This document shows, in pieces, positions 43,739-54,384 of a stretch of DNA of 64,000 bases; the first letter of the stretch is position 1, and every line of letters begins with the position of its first letter. This DNA comes from Mixophyes australis. Lineage: Eukaryota > Chordata > Amphibia > Anura > Limnodynastidae. Location: assembly GCA_036250195.1 (NCBI GenBank), contig JAVHZZ010000011.1:52583311-52647310 (forward strand). The letters run 5' to 3'. The notes below the pieces were generated by a model, which was not told where the DNA came from, made no database searches, and was given only the letters and a program-made list of their open reading frames with translations. A program made the position numbers and the translations under genes.

Positions 43739-44084
43739 GAAGTAGACTTCAAGAGGATGGAGTGCCTATCTGCTACTCAGACCTTCCCAGCTTTCCCCTG
43801 TGGGTACGCAAACCTCTGATGGGACTGCAATACTCTAATCCTTTACTGCACCTTTTGCTTCTCTGGACATTTTGATGTCCAGAGAAGCATCTATCTTCCA
43901 TCTTCTTAGATATCAACTCATCTGGACAGTGTTGCAGGACATTCATTCCCAGACTCACCAATGAGACCTGAGTTTTGCAGACATTCTAAAATTGCCTTGA
44001 AAGCCATTGCCATTTTAAATTCCCCTGCAAAGTCGCTTTATATTAGCGACTTGCAAAATCTACACTTTAATACATTTAGCCCCC
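43739..44084. other. Target-side sequence, no gene
   Basis: Begins with the GAAGT target duplication. It contains a perfect 14-bp inverted repeat with a 6-nt loop at 43856-43889 and an AAGTCGC...GCGACTT palindrome at 44031-44055. From about 43985 it reads like part of an interspersed palindromic repeat ending ACATTTAGCCCCC. No coding frame recognised. Confidence 0.5.
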
Positions 44085-45631
44085 AGGTCTGGTCTTTGAC
44101 AATCTTTGAATCCTGGTGGCTGTTCCATGTAAATGTCCTCCTTTTACTCATCATGCAAGAACACTGTCTTTGCATCAAGGTGTCTTATTTGCATCCCTTT
44201 TGTAGCTGCTACTGTAAGTAGAAGCCTTATAGTAGTGTGTTTTACTACTGAAGCAAATGTCTCATATTAAGCCTCTCCATATTTTTGTGAATATGTGAAT
44301 AGCCATTTCCTATTAATTTGGCCTGGTATCACTCAATTTTTTTATCTATGTTGTATTCAACTTTGAATGTCCATTTGCAGCATATGATTTTCCTTCCTGC
44401 CAGCAGATCAGTTAGTGTCCATGGCTTGTTGCCATGCATTGATTTAATTTCTTCTATTGCTGTTTCAATGCATTTTTCAGCTTCCCTTTCTGGTAAGTCA
44501 GATATTTCTTCCCATGACATGGGTTCACATATATTGATTGCGTTAGCTTTATTTGAGAGGCGTACAGGTGCTTTACCTTTGTTTTCTCTTTTTAAGCGCC
44601 TTACTTTATCTGTGTCAGGCGCCGTCCCCGCTGATCCCCTGTCAGTCGGTGACGGACGCCTGCCCCCCGGCCCGTAGCGCTCTGTTGCTAGGCAACAGAC
44701 GCGCTTCGGCTTCCGGCCAGCTCTGTTGTCGGGCGCATGCGCCCTGCCGCCGTCCTGTTGCCTAACAATGGGATGTTACTCTGTCTCCTATGTGCCGCCC
44801 CCTGCCTCTCCCTATAACCTGCATCTATTTAAACCTGGCTCTGGCGCCATTAGGGTGCCAGAGTAATAGGTTTCTAACCTAGTGTTCCTGGTTTCCCTGC
44901 TCCTAGTTTCCTGTTTGTGCTCCCAGTGATTTGCTCTCCCGTTGTGACCCGGCTTGGCGACCATCCCTTCATCTGTGTGACCCATATTGTTCCCGCGACC
45001 TCAGCTTATTGACCATTCCTCTGGATTCTCCCTGGTACCTTGCATTCCCGATTGGCTCGACCTGGACCGTCTGACTCTTCTACACTACACCGGAAACTGG
45101 CTAGTAGGACCGTGACCCTGTGCAGCGAAATACAAACCTCCTTGCTGGGGTCCCTGGCGAATACCAGGGGTACGTTAGACTCCGCACCTGCTAGTTCAGT
45201 AGTGCTAATACCGGTTAGTGTCCTGCTCTCTGAAGTCCTCAATAGGCCTACGGCCTGACAAGCTGCACTGCACTCATGTCTCTTCACCTTTCGTATCTGT
45301 TTTATTGCTGATTTCAATCACTTGTTCAATGGCTGCATTGCTTGTTTCTTTGGAGTTAGTGCCCTCTCTTTTATCTGGATCTGGATCATCACTTCATTTC
45401 TCAGTTCCTCAACAAATGTCACACTGTTGCTTATAGTTATTTTTTCTGTTTTTGGATTTAAGATTATCTATCCTTTAGAACATTCTCTGTACCCAACAAG
45501 AATCTTTTACACTGCCCGTTTCTGCAGTTTGCTGCACGTTTCTATTGGAATGAAGACAAATGCTTTACGCCCAAAACTCTAATATGTTTCTTGACATGCC
45601 ATAGTTTATATGGATTTTTCTCTGCTGTTCT
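44085..45631 (-). pseudogene. Ty1/copia pol relic, split by a solo LTR
   Basis: On the minus strand, right of the LTR: an integrase C-terminal part with NPYKLWHVKKHIRVLG (relatives have TPYE.W...HLRVFG), then FIPIETCSKLQKRAV and ILVGYRECSK. Left of the LTR: an RT start with IKSMHGNKPWTLTDLLAGRK and CKWTFKVEYN (relatives have W.L.DLP.GRK.I.CKWVFK), then YQAKLI. HLDAKTVFL (motif A Asp) and DIYMEQPPGF follow near 44120. The integrase-then-RT order is diagnostic for Ty1/copia, the reverse of gypsy. Several stops and frameshifts. The part after RT motif A and all of gag are missing. Confidence 0.82.
44613..45260 (+). repeat. Solo LTR related to gypsy-2
   Basis: TGTCAGGCGCCGTCC...ACGGCCTGACA, 648 bp. 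Flanks are ATCTG (44608-44612) and AGCTG (45261-45265), a 5-bp duplication with one difference. TATTTAAA at 44826 is 31 nt upstream of GCCAGAGTA at 44857. That motif is complementary to the primer-binding segment of gypsy-2, tying this LTR to that family. It is GC-rich with several CG dinucleotides and splits the copia relic. Confidence 0.9.
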
Positions 45632-47445
45632 GAAGAATAGTCTCTAATGTTGGCTTAGGAGCCATTCTATCCCAAAGATCGGAGCAACAAAAATTTCATC
45701 CTTGTGCCTTTTACTCTCTGGGCCTTCTACCTGCAGAGAAGAATTATACCATCGGGGACAAGGAGTTGCTGGCTATAAAAGCAGCATTAGAGGAGTGGAG
45801 ATATTTGCTGGAGGGAGCTCGCCATCCTGTGACAATTTTTACAGATCATAAAAATTTGTCATATTTACAGTCTGCTCAATGTTTGAATCCTCATCAAGCA
45901 AGATGGTCTCTTTTCTTTTCTAGTTTTGAACTCATTATAACCTTCAAACCAGCTGCTAAAAATAAAAAAGCAGACGCCCTATCTCGGGCATTCGTGACGT
46001 CCTCGGACGTTGAAGATGGTCCTAACCACTCAATATTAGACCCCAAATGTGTTTCTCTGGCCGCTTCTTCCACTAAGGTGCTACCATTTGGGAAAACTCT
46101 CGTGCCTCCATCCCTTAGGAAGAAAATCCTGTCGTGGTTTCATTCTTCCCGTTTTTCTGGACATGCTGGTGAAAGCAAGACTTTCGAAATTCTTTCTCGT
46201 AGTTACTGGTGGTCCTCCATGAGGAAAGATGTCAAAGATTTTGTAGCTGCCTGTGAATTGTGTTCCCAGTTCAAGACTCCCCGCAGAACACCGGCGGGTC
46301 TACTTCAACCACTACCCATTCCTTCCAAGCCTTGGACCCATATTAGTATGGACTTTGTTACTGATCTTCCTCCTAGTAAAAAGTGTAATACAATTTGGGT
46401 AGTGGTAGATAGATTTTCGAAGATGGCACATTTTGTTCCTTTGACCGGTTTACCTTCTTCATCTACCCTGGCTGATCATTTCATTAAAGAGATTTTCCGT
46501 ATTCATGGATGTCCTTCAGAGATTGTTTCAGATAGAGGGGTGCAGTTCGTTTCCAGATTCTGGCGAGCCCTTAGTAAGACCTTGGGTATTCGATTATCAC
46601 TCTCATCTTCCTACCATCCTCAATCAAACGGACAGACCGAGAGGGTCAATCAAGATCTTGAGACTTTCATAAGGATGTTCTCTTCAGCCAACCAAGATAA
46701 CTGGGTAGATTTGCTTTCATGGGCTGAATTCGCCCATTACAACATGTATCATGAGTCATCTTCTAAAACTCCAATTTTTGTGGTTTACGGTCACCATCCG
46801 TCTTTTCCGATATTTCCTGCCCTCCCTCCCACCCAAGTTCCTGCTGTAGAGACTGTTTGTCAGACCTTCAAAAATATTTGGTCTCAGGTCAAAACCTGTT
46901 TAAAGAAGACATCAGCCAGATATAAGTCCTTTGCAGATAAAAAGAGACGGGCTATTCCACCACTTAAAATTGGAGATCGTGTATGGCTATCAACCAAAAA
47001 TATTCGTTTGAAGGTCCCATCTATGAAGTTCGCTCCTCATTTTATTGGTCCATATAGGATCATTCAAGTGATAAACCCAGTTTGTTTCAAACTTCTACTA
47101 CCTAAGAACCTTCGTATTTCCAATGCCTTCCATGTGTCATTGCTCAAACCTCTCATCATCAACCGTTTCTCTGCTCCTCCTTCAGCACCTCGACCAGTTC
47201 AAGCTCTTCAAGAGGAGGACTTTGAGATCACACATATATTAGATGCAAAAATTTTGCGAGGTGTTCTTCGTTCCCTCGTTCATTGGAAGGCCTTTGTCCC
47301 TGAAGAGCCTTCATGGATTAGGGCTGAGGATCTCAACGCCCCAGCTCTTCTAAAAAAGTTCTATTCCAAATTTCCGGGCAAACCCGGTTCCATGTGTTCT
47401 GCGCCACCTTTAAAAGGGGGGGTACTGTCACTCACCGGACCATGA
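45632..47445 (+). CDS. gypsy-4 RNase H, integrase and chromodomain
   Basis: About 600 codons with no stop, although the 5' part of pol is missing. RNase H: NVGLGAILSQ, GDKELLAIKAALEEW, IFTDHKNLSYL. Zinc domain: HSSRFSGHAGES...CELCSQFK. Integrase core D,D,E: ISMDFVTDLPPS, EIVSDRGVQFVSRFW, HPQSNGQTERVN. C-terminal RFSAPPSAPRPVQ linker, then chromodomain FEITHILDAKILRGVLRSLVHWK with W and L contacts. Integrase catalytic residues are all present. The frame ends 20 nt inside the LTR. Without RT, protease or a promoter on this side it is a remnant, though a well preserved one. Confidence 0.9.
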
Positions 47446-48912
47446 GTGCCTCTTCTTCTGTTATTAGGAACCGTGTCCGTCTGCCATCCTGATGGTCTGC
47501 GCATGCGCAGTCTCTATGAACCCTTCAGACCTGTTGCTTTTAGTTAATTGGCTGATCAGGCAACACTCCCTATTTAAAGCACCTGTGGTCATTACCTCGT
47601 TGCCTGATCTTGGAGTCTCATTCCCTGTGAGTCTCTGAAGGTATACCTGTGTTTCCCATCGTGTCTTCAGTTCCAGCTGATTCCTCACTATTGCAGTGCC
47701 GGTTTCCAGACGGCTTCAACTCTCCTGTGTTTCATCGTGTCTTCAGTTCCAGCTGATTCCTGACTATTGCATTTGCCGGTTTCCAGACGGCTTCAACTCT
47801 CCTGTGTTTCATTGTGTCTTCAGTTCCAGCTGATTCCTGACTATTGCATTGCCGGTTTCCAGACGGCTTCAACTCTCCTGTGTTTCATCGTGTCTTCAGT
47901 TCCAGCTGATTCCTGACTATTGCATTGCCGGTTTCCAGACCGCTTCAACTCTCCTGTGTTTCATCGTGTCTTCAGTCCCAGCTGATTCCTGACTATTGCA
48001 TTGCCGGTTTCCAGACCGCTTCAACTCTCCTGTGTTTCATCGTGTCTTCAGTTCCAGCTGATTTCTGCAAGAATCATCATTGCTCCACTCGTGTCAAGTT
48101 CTCTGCCTGTGTGCTACACAGACACGGATTACCGCTACCACTCTCCTGTGGTCTCTAATCATGTCGGCGTTCAGCCGCTCAGCTATCCCTGTGTTTCTCT
48201 CGTGACAGCCTGCTCAACTGAATCGCGGTATGCTTACCTCCTATTGACTTTACTAGTTTATTGCATATCCGCTTGGACTGTGTCCTGCTCATCTACGGAG
48301 TCCTCTATCTTAAGAAGATATAGATGCTATTGACTTTGCCTCTTTTGACCTGGATCTCAGTAGTGACTTTGTATCTCTCAAGCAGCGCTTGTCATTTGCT
48401 ATTGTATTGTATATACCATTTGGGATCAAGTTCCTTGTGCTCTCCGTGTTACCTTCTATGTTCCACTCATCTACACTAGTGCCTATCCTCACCTATAGCA
48501 GTGGTACAACTTGCTGAACGCAGACCACTGACTCCCAGTTTCCTATTGGCACCAGTTACAAGTTTCCTCTCTATAAGCAGTGGTGGAACTTGCTGTACGC
48601 AGATCACTGACTTCCCCATTACCTACTTGCACCTGGAACCAGTCCCATCACTATAGCAGTGGTACAACTTGCTGTACGCAGACCACTGACTTTCCTCACG
48701 TCTTCACGTCCATCAAGATCCTCGTGTTCATATTGTCTAATCCATAACCAGTTGCTGCTAGTCATAGACTTTCCTTTAGCATCCTCTCACCATCTGCTGA
48801 TTCTTCTATTCCGCTAGTCACCCTACTATCAGAGGACCACTGTGTGTATACACTACTCTGGTAAGACTACATCTGGTGATATCCTGGGCAAAGACTCCTA
48901 GTGCCTGTGACA
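47426..48912 (+). repeat. gypsy-4 3' LTR (1487 bp)
   Basis: TGTCACTCACCGGAC...TAGTGCCTGTGACA. TATTTAAA at 47571, GCCTGATCTT at 47602. An array of five to six 76-bp units (TTGCCGGTTTCCAGAC then CTTCAACTCTCCTGTG) lies at about 47690-48075. Three hairpin units (CAGTGGTACAACTTGC...GCAGACCACTG) lie at about 48500, 48578 and 48655. One unit has a G-T wobble in place of a G-C pair. Confidence 0.92.
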
Positions 48913-48989
48913 TAAAGTTTATTTTGCTGTTGCTGTGTAACAGGTTTAATAAAGCAGAAATACATAACAATATTAAAGTTTTCACACAT

Positions 48990-50935
48990 AACATGCATAT
49001 GAACAATTGAAACACAAACTCATTCTGCCAGTGCAATTCACCCTCATCATTAAAATATTGAAGGTATGCCTCCCTGTTTAATTTTGCACCGGCACTTGCA
49101 TTTCTAAGGTGTCCCGACTCTAGAGGTGTCAAGCCCACTACCTCTGTTTACACTATATTGTTTTTCTCCTACGCATGTGAACTGCATACACAGATGGTTT
49201 TAAATCTTAGAAAATTATGAAGACCACAACAGGCCATCTCCACTTTGTCTATCCTGTCCAAACGTAGATTTATAGCAGAATAAAAAACTCTGACTCTGTT
49301 ACTAAGAATTCTAAACACATTTTGAACAGCTTGCCTAGCTCATGAAAATCTATAATTAAATATATGCCTTTCTGTAGACAGATTGCATGGCAGGTATGGT
49401 TTCAATATACTGTTGTGCAAAAGCTTCATCAGCCAAAACCAAAAAATTTAGTCCATATTTTGTATTACTTCCACTTGGAATACTAAGTTCATAGTTTTTT
49501 AGCTTGAAAGGAAGTCTGCTCCAATGCACCTGCACCAGTCATTTTCCACAATGTCCATAAATAAGAATACATCATTCACATCCACTATGGCCATTAGAAT
49601 GATGCTGAAGAATCCTTTGTAATTATAATAAAAATATCCACTTTTAGATGGTGGCATAATTCGGACATGTTTCCCATCAATGGCACCGCCACAGTTTGAA
49701 AATTTCATTGCCTCACAAATTCTTCTGCAATAACTTACTATTGTTCTACCTTTGCAGGAAACATAAAGAGGTGTGAAATAGTTAAATTGGTACATGCATT
49801 TGATATCACACTCTTTTTGTTTCTCATTTTTTCATTGCTCAGCATGCTGTACTGTCACAAGAACTCATGTTGGATGTTGAGTACCAAGAAGAGACAAGTA
49901 CAACAACTATTGTACAGAGAAGCCAGGTGACAGTCGACAGCCAGGATGTACCTGAGGTTGCAATACAACCACAAACGCAACTGAAGAGGAAGAAAAAAGG
50001 CTCCGGGAATATGTTAAAAGTGATGCGCTAGCCACAAAGATATTAAAATGCACAAACAGTTTAATGACCAAAAAACCTGCACAACACACTTTTTGACCTC
50101 CTTCGAGCAATGCTAGCAAGTAAAATGAAAAGTACTAGTAGACTGATAGAAGTGGAAATGGAGCGTTTGGTGTGCAACCTCATGTGTAGGGCTATCAAGG
50201 AAGATTTCTACCCGGGTACAATTATAATGCCAGCAAACCTCAGGCAGACACCTTGTACACATTTCGAAATACACAGATACAGCATGGTAGTATAGGACGA
50301 CAATATTTAATGCCAAAACCATACATGACTTTTACTCCTATACCCAGCTCAAACATGTAACAGTTTAGTGGAAGTCCATCACAAATAGATAATAGTGAAG
50401 TGTTGCAATATGAACAACTATAAACTGTTTATTTAGCTACTTTTATTGGATTGCACTTTATTTATTTAATGTATATTGTATATTTTATGTATGTTAATAA
50501 AATTACACATTTGTTTCTAAAGAAGATTATTTATGTTTACCAACCTTCATATACTGTTCATGGAGAAGTTCAATGATAGCATCACAAGTCTCAGATATTA
50601 TCAAACACAGAGCTATCAATGAAGTTGCTGTCCTGTATTTCAGAACAGCCAGTGTCCTTCCTGTTGTCAAAAATCTTAGGGTAGCATTCAGTCTCTGCTC
50701 TTCAGATATGGGTCTCCTTAAACGGATGTCCTCCTTCTGGATGATGGGAGTGACTAGTTGGAGCAGTTCCTGGAATGTGGGTTCATTCATTCTCAGGAAA
50801 TTCCGAAGTCATCAGAGTTGTTTTCCCGTATCTCCTGTAACAGGAGCATATGAGAGAATGAATCTCTCCTCTTGAACCACTCTTTGGTCCAACAAGATCT
50901 ATTTTTCTCCTTCTTTTCTTTGTAACAGTATCCAT
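48990..50935 (-). pseudogene. Harbinger transposase, two separated parts
   Basis: N-terminal part 50935-50530: MDTVTKKRRRKIDL, then MNEPTFQELLQLVTPIIQKED and a LRFLTTGRTLAVLKYR-like helix-turn-helix region, ending ELLHEQYMKV. This piece also contains a frameshift near 50795. C-terminal part 49800-48990: [18 protein letters not shown] (first catalytic Asp), [24 protein letters not shown] (second Asp), then the region where the catalytic Glu is expected reads VQNVF (CAA at 49322-49324), so Glu is replaced by Gln. The end NREAYLQYFNDEGELHWQ is typical. GT at 50535 could be a splice donor, so the 730-bp gap may be an intron. Not expected to be active. Confidence 0.82.
49845..50300 (+). pseudogene. 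Last exon of Harbinger second (Myb-like) gene
   Basis: On the plus strand a strong acceptor (pyrimidine-rich tract ending TTGCTCAG at about 49843) is followed by coding-like text: LMLDVEYQEETSTTTIVQRSQV, TQLKRKKKGSG, then in another frame FDLLRAMLASKMKSTSRLIEVEMERLV and an end region. An AATAAA at 50498 could serve as its polyadenylation signal. Harbinger elements carry a second gene for a Myb/SANT-like partner that brings the transposase to DNA; this looks like its C-terminal half. The DNA-binding part is not in the window. Identity is inferred from position and style rather than a firm domain match. Confidence 0.5.
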
Positions 50936-51320
50936 ATTAGTAAAAAAAAATTGTTTATGTGCGGTTGCGAACGAACGTACACTGTACACGTGCTAACGAA
51001 TGTATGAAGAAAACGTGTTACCTTCACTTTTTTATGAGGATTGTAGTGGTTACTATTGAACATGCTCTGCCCTTTGTTTAAATTTCTTGGGGATATCGTT
51101 AGAAGAACCTCATAATTTACTTCACTGTGTACACAATTTAAATCTTTGCTCTCAACAACATGACTTCGGAAAGGTCGCTGCCCGGATGGCCGTTCTTTCG
51201 TTAATCGTCTAAAATGTGACTAGTGTGCACGCATTAATTGTCCAAACAATCTGGCCTTCGGTCGAAGGTATAGTAAATAACACCTGGGTCAGAAAATTCT
51301 CCAGTGTGTACCCAGCCTAA

Positions 51321-52026
51321 GGCTGAATATGTTGCAGTATCTCAACACACACCTATATATATATATATTTTTTCTAATATATTTGTTTATTCTAACATGA
51401 TACTTATATAACTCTTGTTTGGCATCTGTGGAATTTTGGTGTACTGGCCAGACACCTTTCTTTCACTATTGTATCATATGTTACATACGTTTTTATTGTA
51501 AAACAGCATTGCTACTACTTTTATCACTTTTATCATGTGTATTAATACAAATAAAACATAAGTATTCATCATCTGCCATCTATTAGTAGTATTTTCTAAT
51601 ATAGATATATTGTGGCGCATCCCACACGTTTTTTGTACATATACTAGGTTATTTCTTTTTTGAGCTTGGCAACCTCATTGTGGATACCGACCGATATATT
51701 TATATATATATACATTGACACCGTTTCAGGTTTCAGCATAGTGGTAACATTTTCTGTATAAAATAAGAATGTTATTACATTAATATTTCTTTGTGGAAGA
51801 ATGCATTACATAAACATTAATTGTCAAAAAAGGCTGACAAAATCAGCTATAACCATCAAATTACCCATCATTACCTAAATAGTTTATATCTCCTAATATG
51901 GCCTCATACATTTTCAATGTCTGTTCACCTCATCTATACATGCTATTAATACTCATAGCTCCTTTAATTTAATGCTTGTTTAATTATCCTCTACCTAAAA
52001 GTGGTGGAAAACACTTCAAACTTTTA
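51321..52026. other. No gene seen
   Basis: AT-rich, with short TA runs near 51355 and 51710. Nothing recognised. Confidence 0.5.
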
Positions 52027-52192
52027 AGGGTGAATAATTCAAACCTTCTAGGAAGGAAAGGTGTAGGTTTTTCCCATAGCAACCAATCATACCTTAGCTA
52101 TAATTTTTTAGAAAGTATTAGATAGAATCTGATTGGTTGCTATGGGCAAAACCTCCACTTTTCCTTTCTAGAAGGTTTGATAAATCTACCCC
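52027..52192. mobile_element. Palindromic MITE, diverged
   Basis: About 166 bp, self-complementary around 52110: AACCTTCTAGGAAGGAAAGG at the left, and CCTTTCTAGAAGGTTTGAT at the right. The inner words TTTTTCCCATAGCAACCAAT and ATTGGTTGCTATGGGC also pair. It shares the GGTTGCTAT core with the MITE at 52513, so the two are related. Left end is worn. Confidence 0.75.
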
Positions 52193-52512
52193 ATAATCTT
52201 ATAGAATAAATGTAGAACTAATCTTGTCCCTTACACCTAAGAGGCTTATATACCAGACCTGTCTGCTAGTCTGTGAGTAATTTTTTAAGTTATGCCAATT
52301 TTGTGTAATTTTTATTTAGTAACTAATATTGACTGTGATTGGAAATTTGCAAGTTCACATTGGGAGTAGACAAAGTTTATATTAATTTGATGCATTTACC
52401 TTAATACCATAAATGCCTAAAACAATAATATTTCATCTGCAGTCCAGTAAGCTGCATCAACCACAACATGGATGCAGTAGAACTCATGTCCCTATGGTAT
52501 CTTCCACTCTTA

Positions 52513-52687
52513 GGGCTAGATTTACTAAGCTGCGGGTTTGAAAAAGTGGGGATGTTGCCTATAGCAACCAATCAGATTCTAGCTGTCATTTTGTAGAAGG
52601 TACTAAATAAATGACAGCTAGAATCTGATTGGTTGCTATAGGCAACATCCCCACTTTTTCAAACCCGCAGCTTAGTAAATCTAGCCC
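52513..52687. mobile_element. Near-perfect palindromic MITE with TTA target
   Basis: 175 bp. The outer 75-80 bp on each side are essentially exact reverse complements (GGGCTAGATTTACTAAGC outward ends). They are separated by about 20 bp and flanked by TTA on both sides (52510-52512 and 52688-52690). A 3-bp TTA target and short non-coding palindrome fit a PIF/Harbinger-derived MITE. Confidence 0.88.
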
Positions 52688-52862
52688 TTAATGTTGTACA
52701 GCACATATCTGAGACACACTGTGTGGTGGTATTGTATAGTGTATAATAACCCTTTTATGTCTACACTATGAGAATAAAAGCTTTGTAACTCATCTGAACT
52801 TGTTATTTACATACATAAAGCAATTTTAATGCAGAAAGTGGCAATTTGCTGCAAGTTGTTAT

Positions 52863-52870
52863 TATATATA

Positions 52871-52907
<37 letters not shown>
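52863..52907. repeat. TA microsatellite
   Basis: About 20 TA units directly outside the 3' end of PLE-2. Confidence 0.95.
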
Positions 52908-52908
<1 letters not shown>

Positions 52909-53099
52909 CAAACAAAAAAAGGATATATATGGTGGCGCTAATTACCACAACGTAAATACAGTTTGGATAGACAACTGGTATAGATAATATATAAAGTCCA
53001 GTTTTGAGGGATCAGTCCCGAAAACAACACTTAGCTCGGTTGAGAGCGGCAGCCTCAGGATACTTGTGGCCAGATAGTTAGTCCGGATAACGATAATGC

Positions 53100-53415
53100 T
53101 GCAACAGAAAAACAAGTAGGGCGCCCCAATGTGTAATATCAAATATGGTGTTGGGAAGATGTAAAAACTGCGTACCGTAAAGATGTATTCAAGAAGTAAA
53201 TGGTCATATGGAGGTTTCCTCTTCAGAGGTAATCCCTCTCAGTCTCCATCAGACATAACGACAATGCAGAAAAAACAGAACAGAAAGTAACATAGTGCAG
53301 TATTGTTATATATTAAACTGCACCAAATCCAGAAATAGTCCTCCACCAGGAGACAGAGTGCTAAAACAGGTGAATAATGTGGCACACAGGTGCAATGTGC
53401 ATCCCTAAGTAAATA
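53100..53415 (-). repeat. PLE-2 terminal inverted segment, left copy
   Basis: Reverse complement of 57490-57820 over its whole length, with a 15-bp insertion (or loss) and only a handful of substitutions. It includes a hairpin, CCTC-TGAA-GAGG on the minus strand. Confidence 0.9.
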
Positions 53416-53635
53416 AAAACTGCCTACCAGATAGTCAGAAGACCATGAGCTTTCTTAGACCATATATATAAAATCAGGCTATTCCTCTGTCACAACCTCA
53501 TCCAATGGCGGCAATGAATAAGATTGAACAAAAAAGAATGCAATGTAAAAATATAGTCAATTTATTAAAATTGAATAGCACAGTAGTAACTCACATGAGG
53601 TAGCCACAATAGCGCTGGTAGATGTCACCGCTCAA

Positions 53636-53669
53636 CGCGTTTTGTCCCGGTACAACGGGACTTCCTCAG
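53636..53669 (-). ncRNA. Hammerhead-ribozyme-like motif in PLE-2 3' region
   Basis: On the minus strand CTGAGGA (fits the CUGANGA core), then a 6-bp hairpin GTCCCG-TTGTAC-CGGGAC, then AAAACGCG where GAAAC is expected. Hammerhead ribozymes are known in Penelope-like elements. Here the GAAA box has one changed base, and I could not find good stems I and III or a proper cleavage triplet. This is a candidate decayed copy only. Confidence 0.35.
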
Positions 53670-54384
53670 GAGCAATAAAATACAACATAACAGATCCATG
53701 ATGCCGATTTTTTAACAAGCGGCAGCGCCATATTGGCGCGTGCGCAGAGACTGCCAATCTCCGCGCATGTGTGGCAATAACTTTATTAGAAAGAACAAAG
53801 AACAAACACTCCGTATACCGGAGAAATCTATGTGAACCAAGTGCGGAATGGTACTTAGAACATTGAGAAGAGATGTCCCTACATAGAAGGAGAGATCCAT
53901 ATGTCCAGCCTCATAAAAACTAAATCATCTAATGTAATATAATCTATAAATGGTGAACTGTCTAACATATAGGACTGGTATAGTACCTTCCATATAAAAT
54001 ATACGAAGTACCAGTAATACTATAAATGAGATACCAATTCTATAAGGCATGTATAATCATACAATAAGCAATATATGGCCATAGTGGGGCAATATAATTA
54101 ATTATAAGGAGGTAATATATTTAACCAGGTGATAGTATTGATGTATATTAATTAATCAATCAATGCCTTCCATATGAAGGCAATTAATAATACTCTATGT
54201 GAAGTGCATAAAGTGCAGTATATACTATAATCTAGAAATAGAATATAAACAGAGCAATAAAGTTGAGATGTGTGTCAGAAAAATAGTTGGAATACAACAA
54301 ACAATCATATGCATATCAACTATATCATACAATATATAGAAATATTAAAAAATATATTTAAAATATATTTAAAACATTCAGTAT

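Larger units (their letters stand above)
45632..48912 (+). mobile_element. gypsy-4: 5'-truncated sushi-type element
   Basis: Starts abruptly inside RNase H next to the copia relic and runs through integrase, chromodomain and polypurine tract to a 3' LTR. Its pol is very close to that of gypsy-3 in the opposite orientation. The LTR is 1487 bp with its own internal array. There is no 5' LTR, so it arose by deletion, recombination or truncated insertion. Confidence 0.9.
48913..51317. mobile_element. PIF/Harbinger transposon, left end lost
   Basis: The right end GTGTGTACCCAGCC at 51304-51317, followed by TAA, is a typical Harbinger-type terminus with a 3-bp TWA target. The body holds a minus-strand transposase in two pieces and a plus-strand exon of the element's second (Myb-like) gene. 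The left terminal repeat is missing where the gypsy-4 LTR begins. A minus-strand AATAAA is at about 48916. Confidence 0.8.

Noticed and set aside
37600..48912. Envelope gene in gypsy-3 or gypsy-4
   Set aside because: Pol ends in a chromodomain directly at the polypurine tract and LTR, so there is no room for an env frame.
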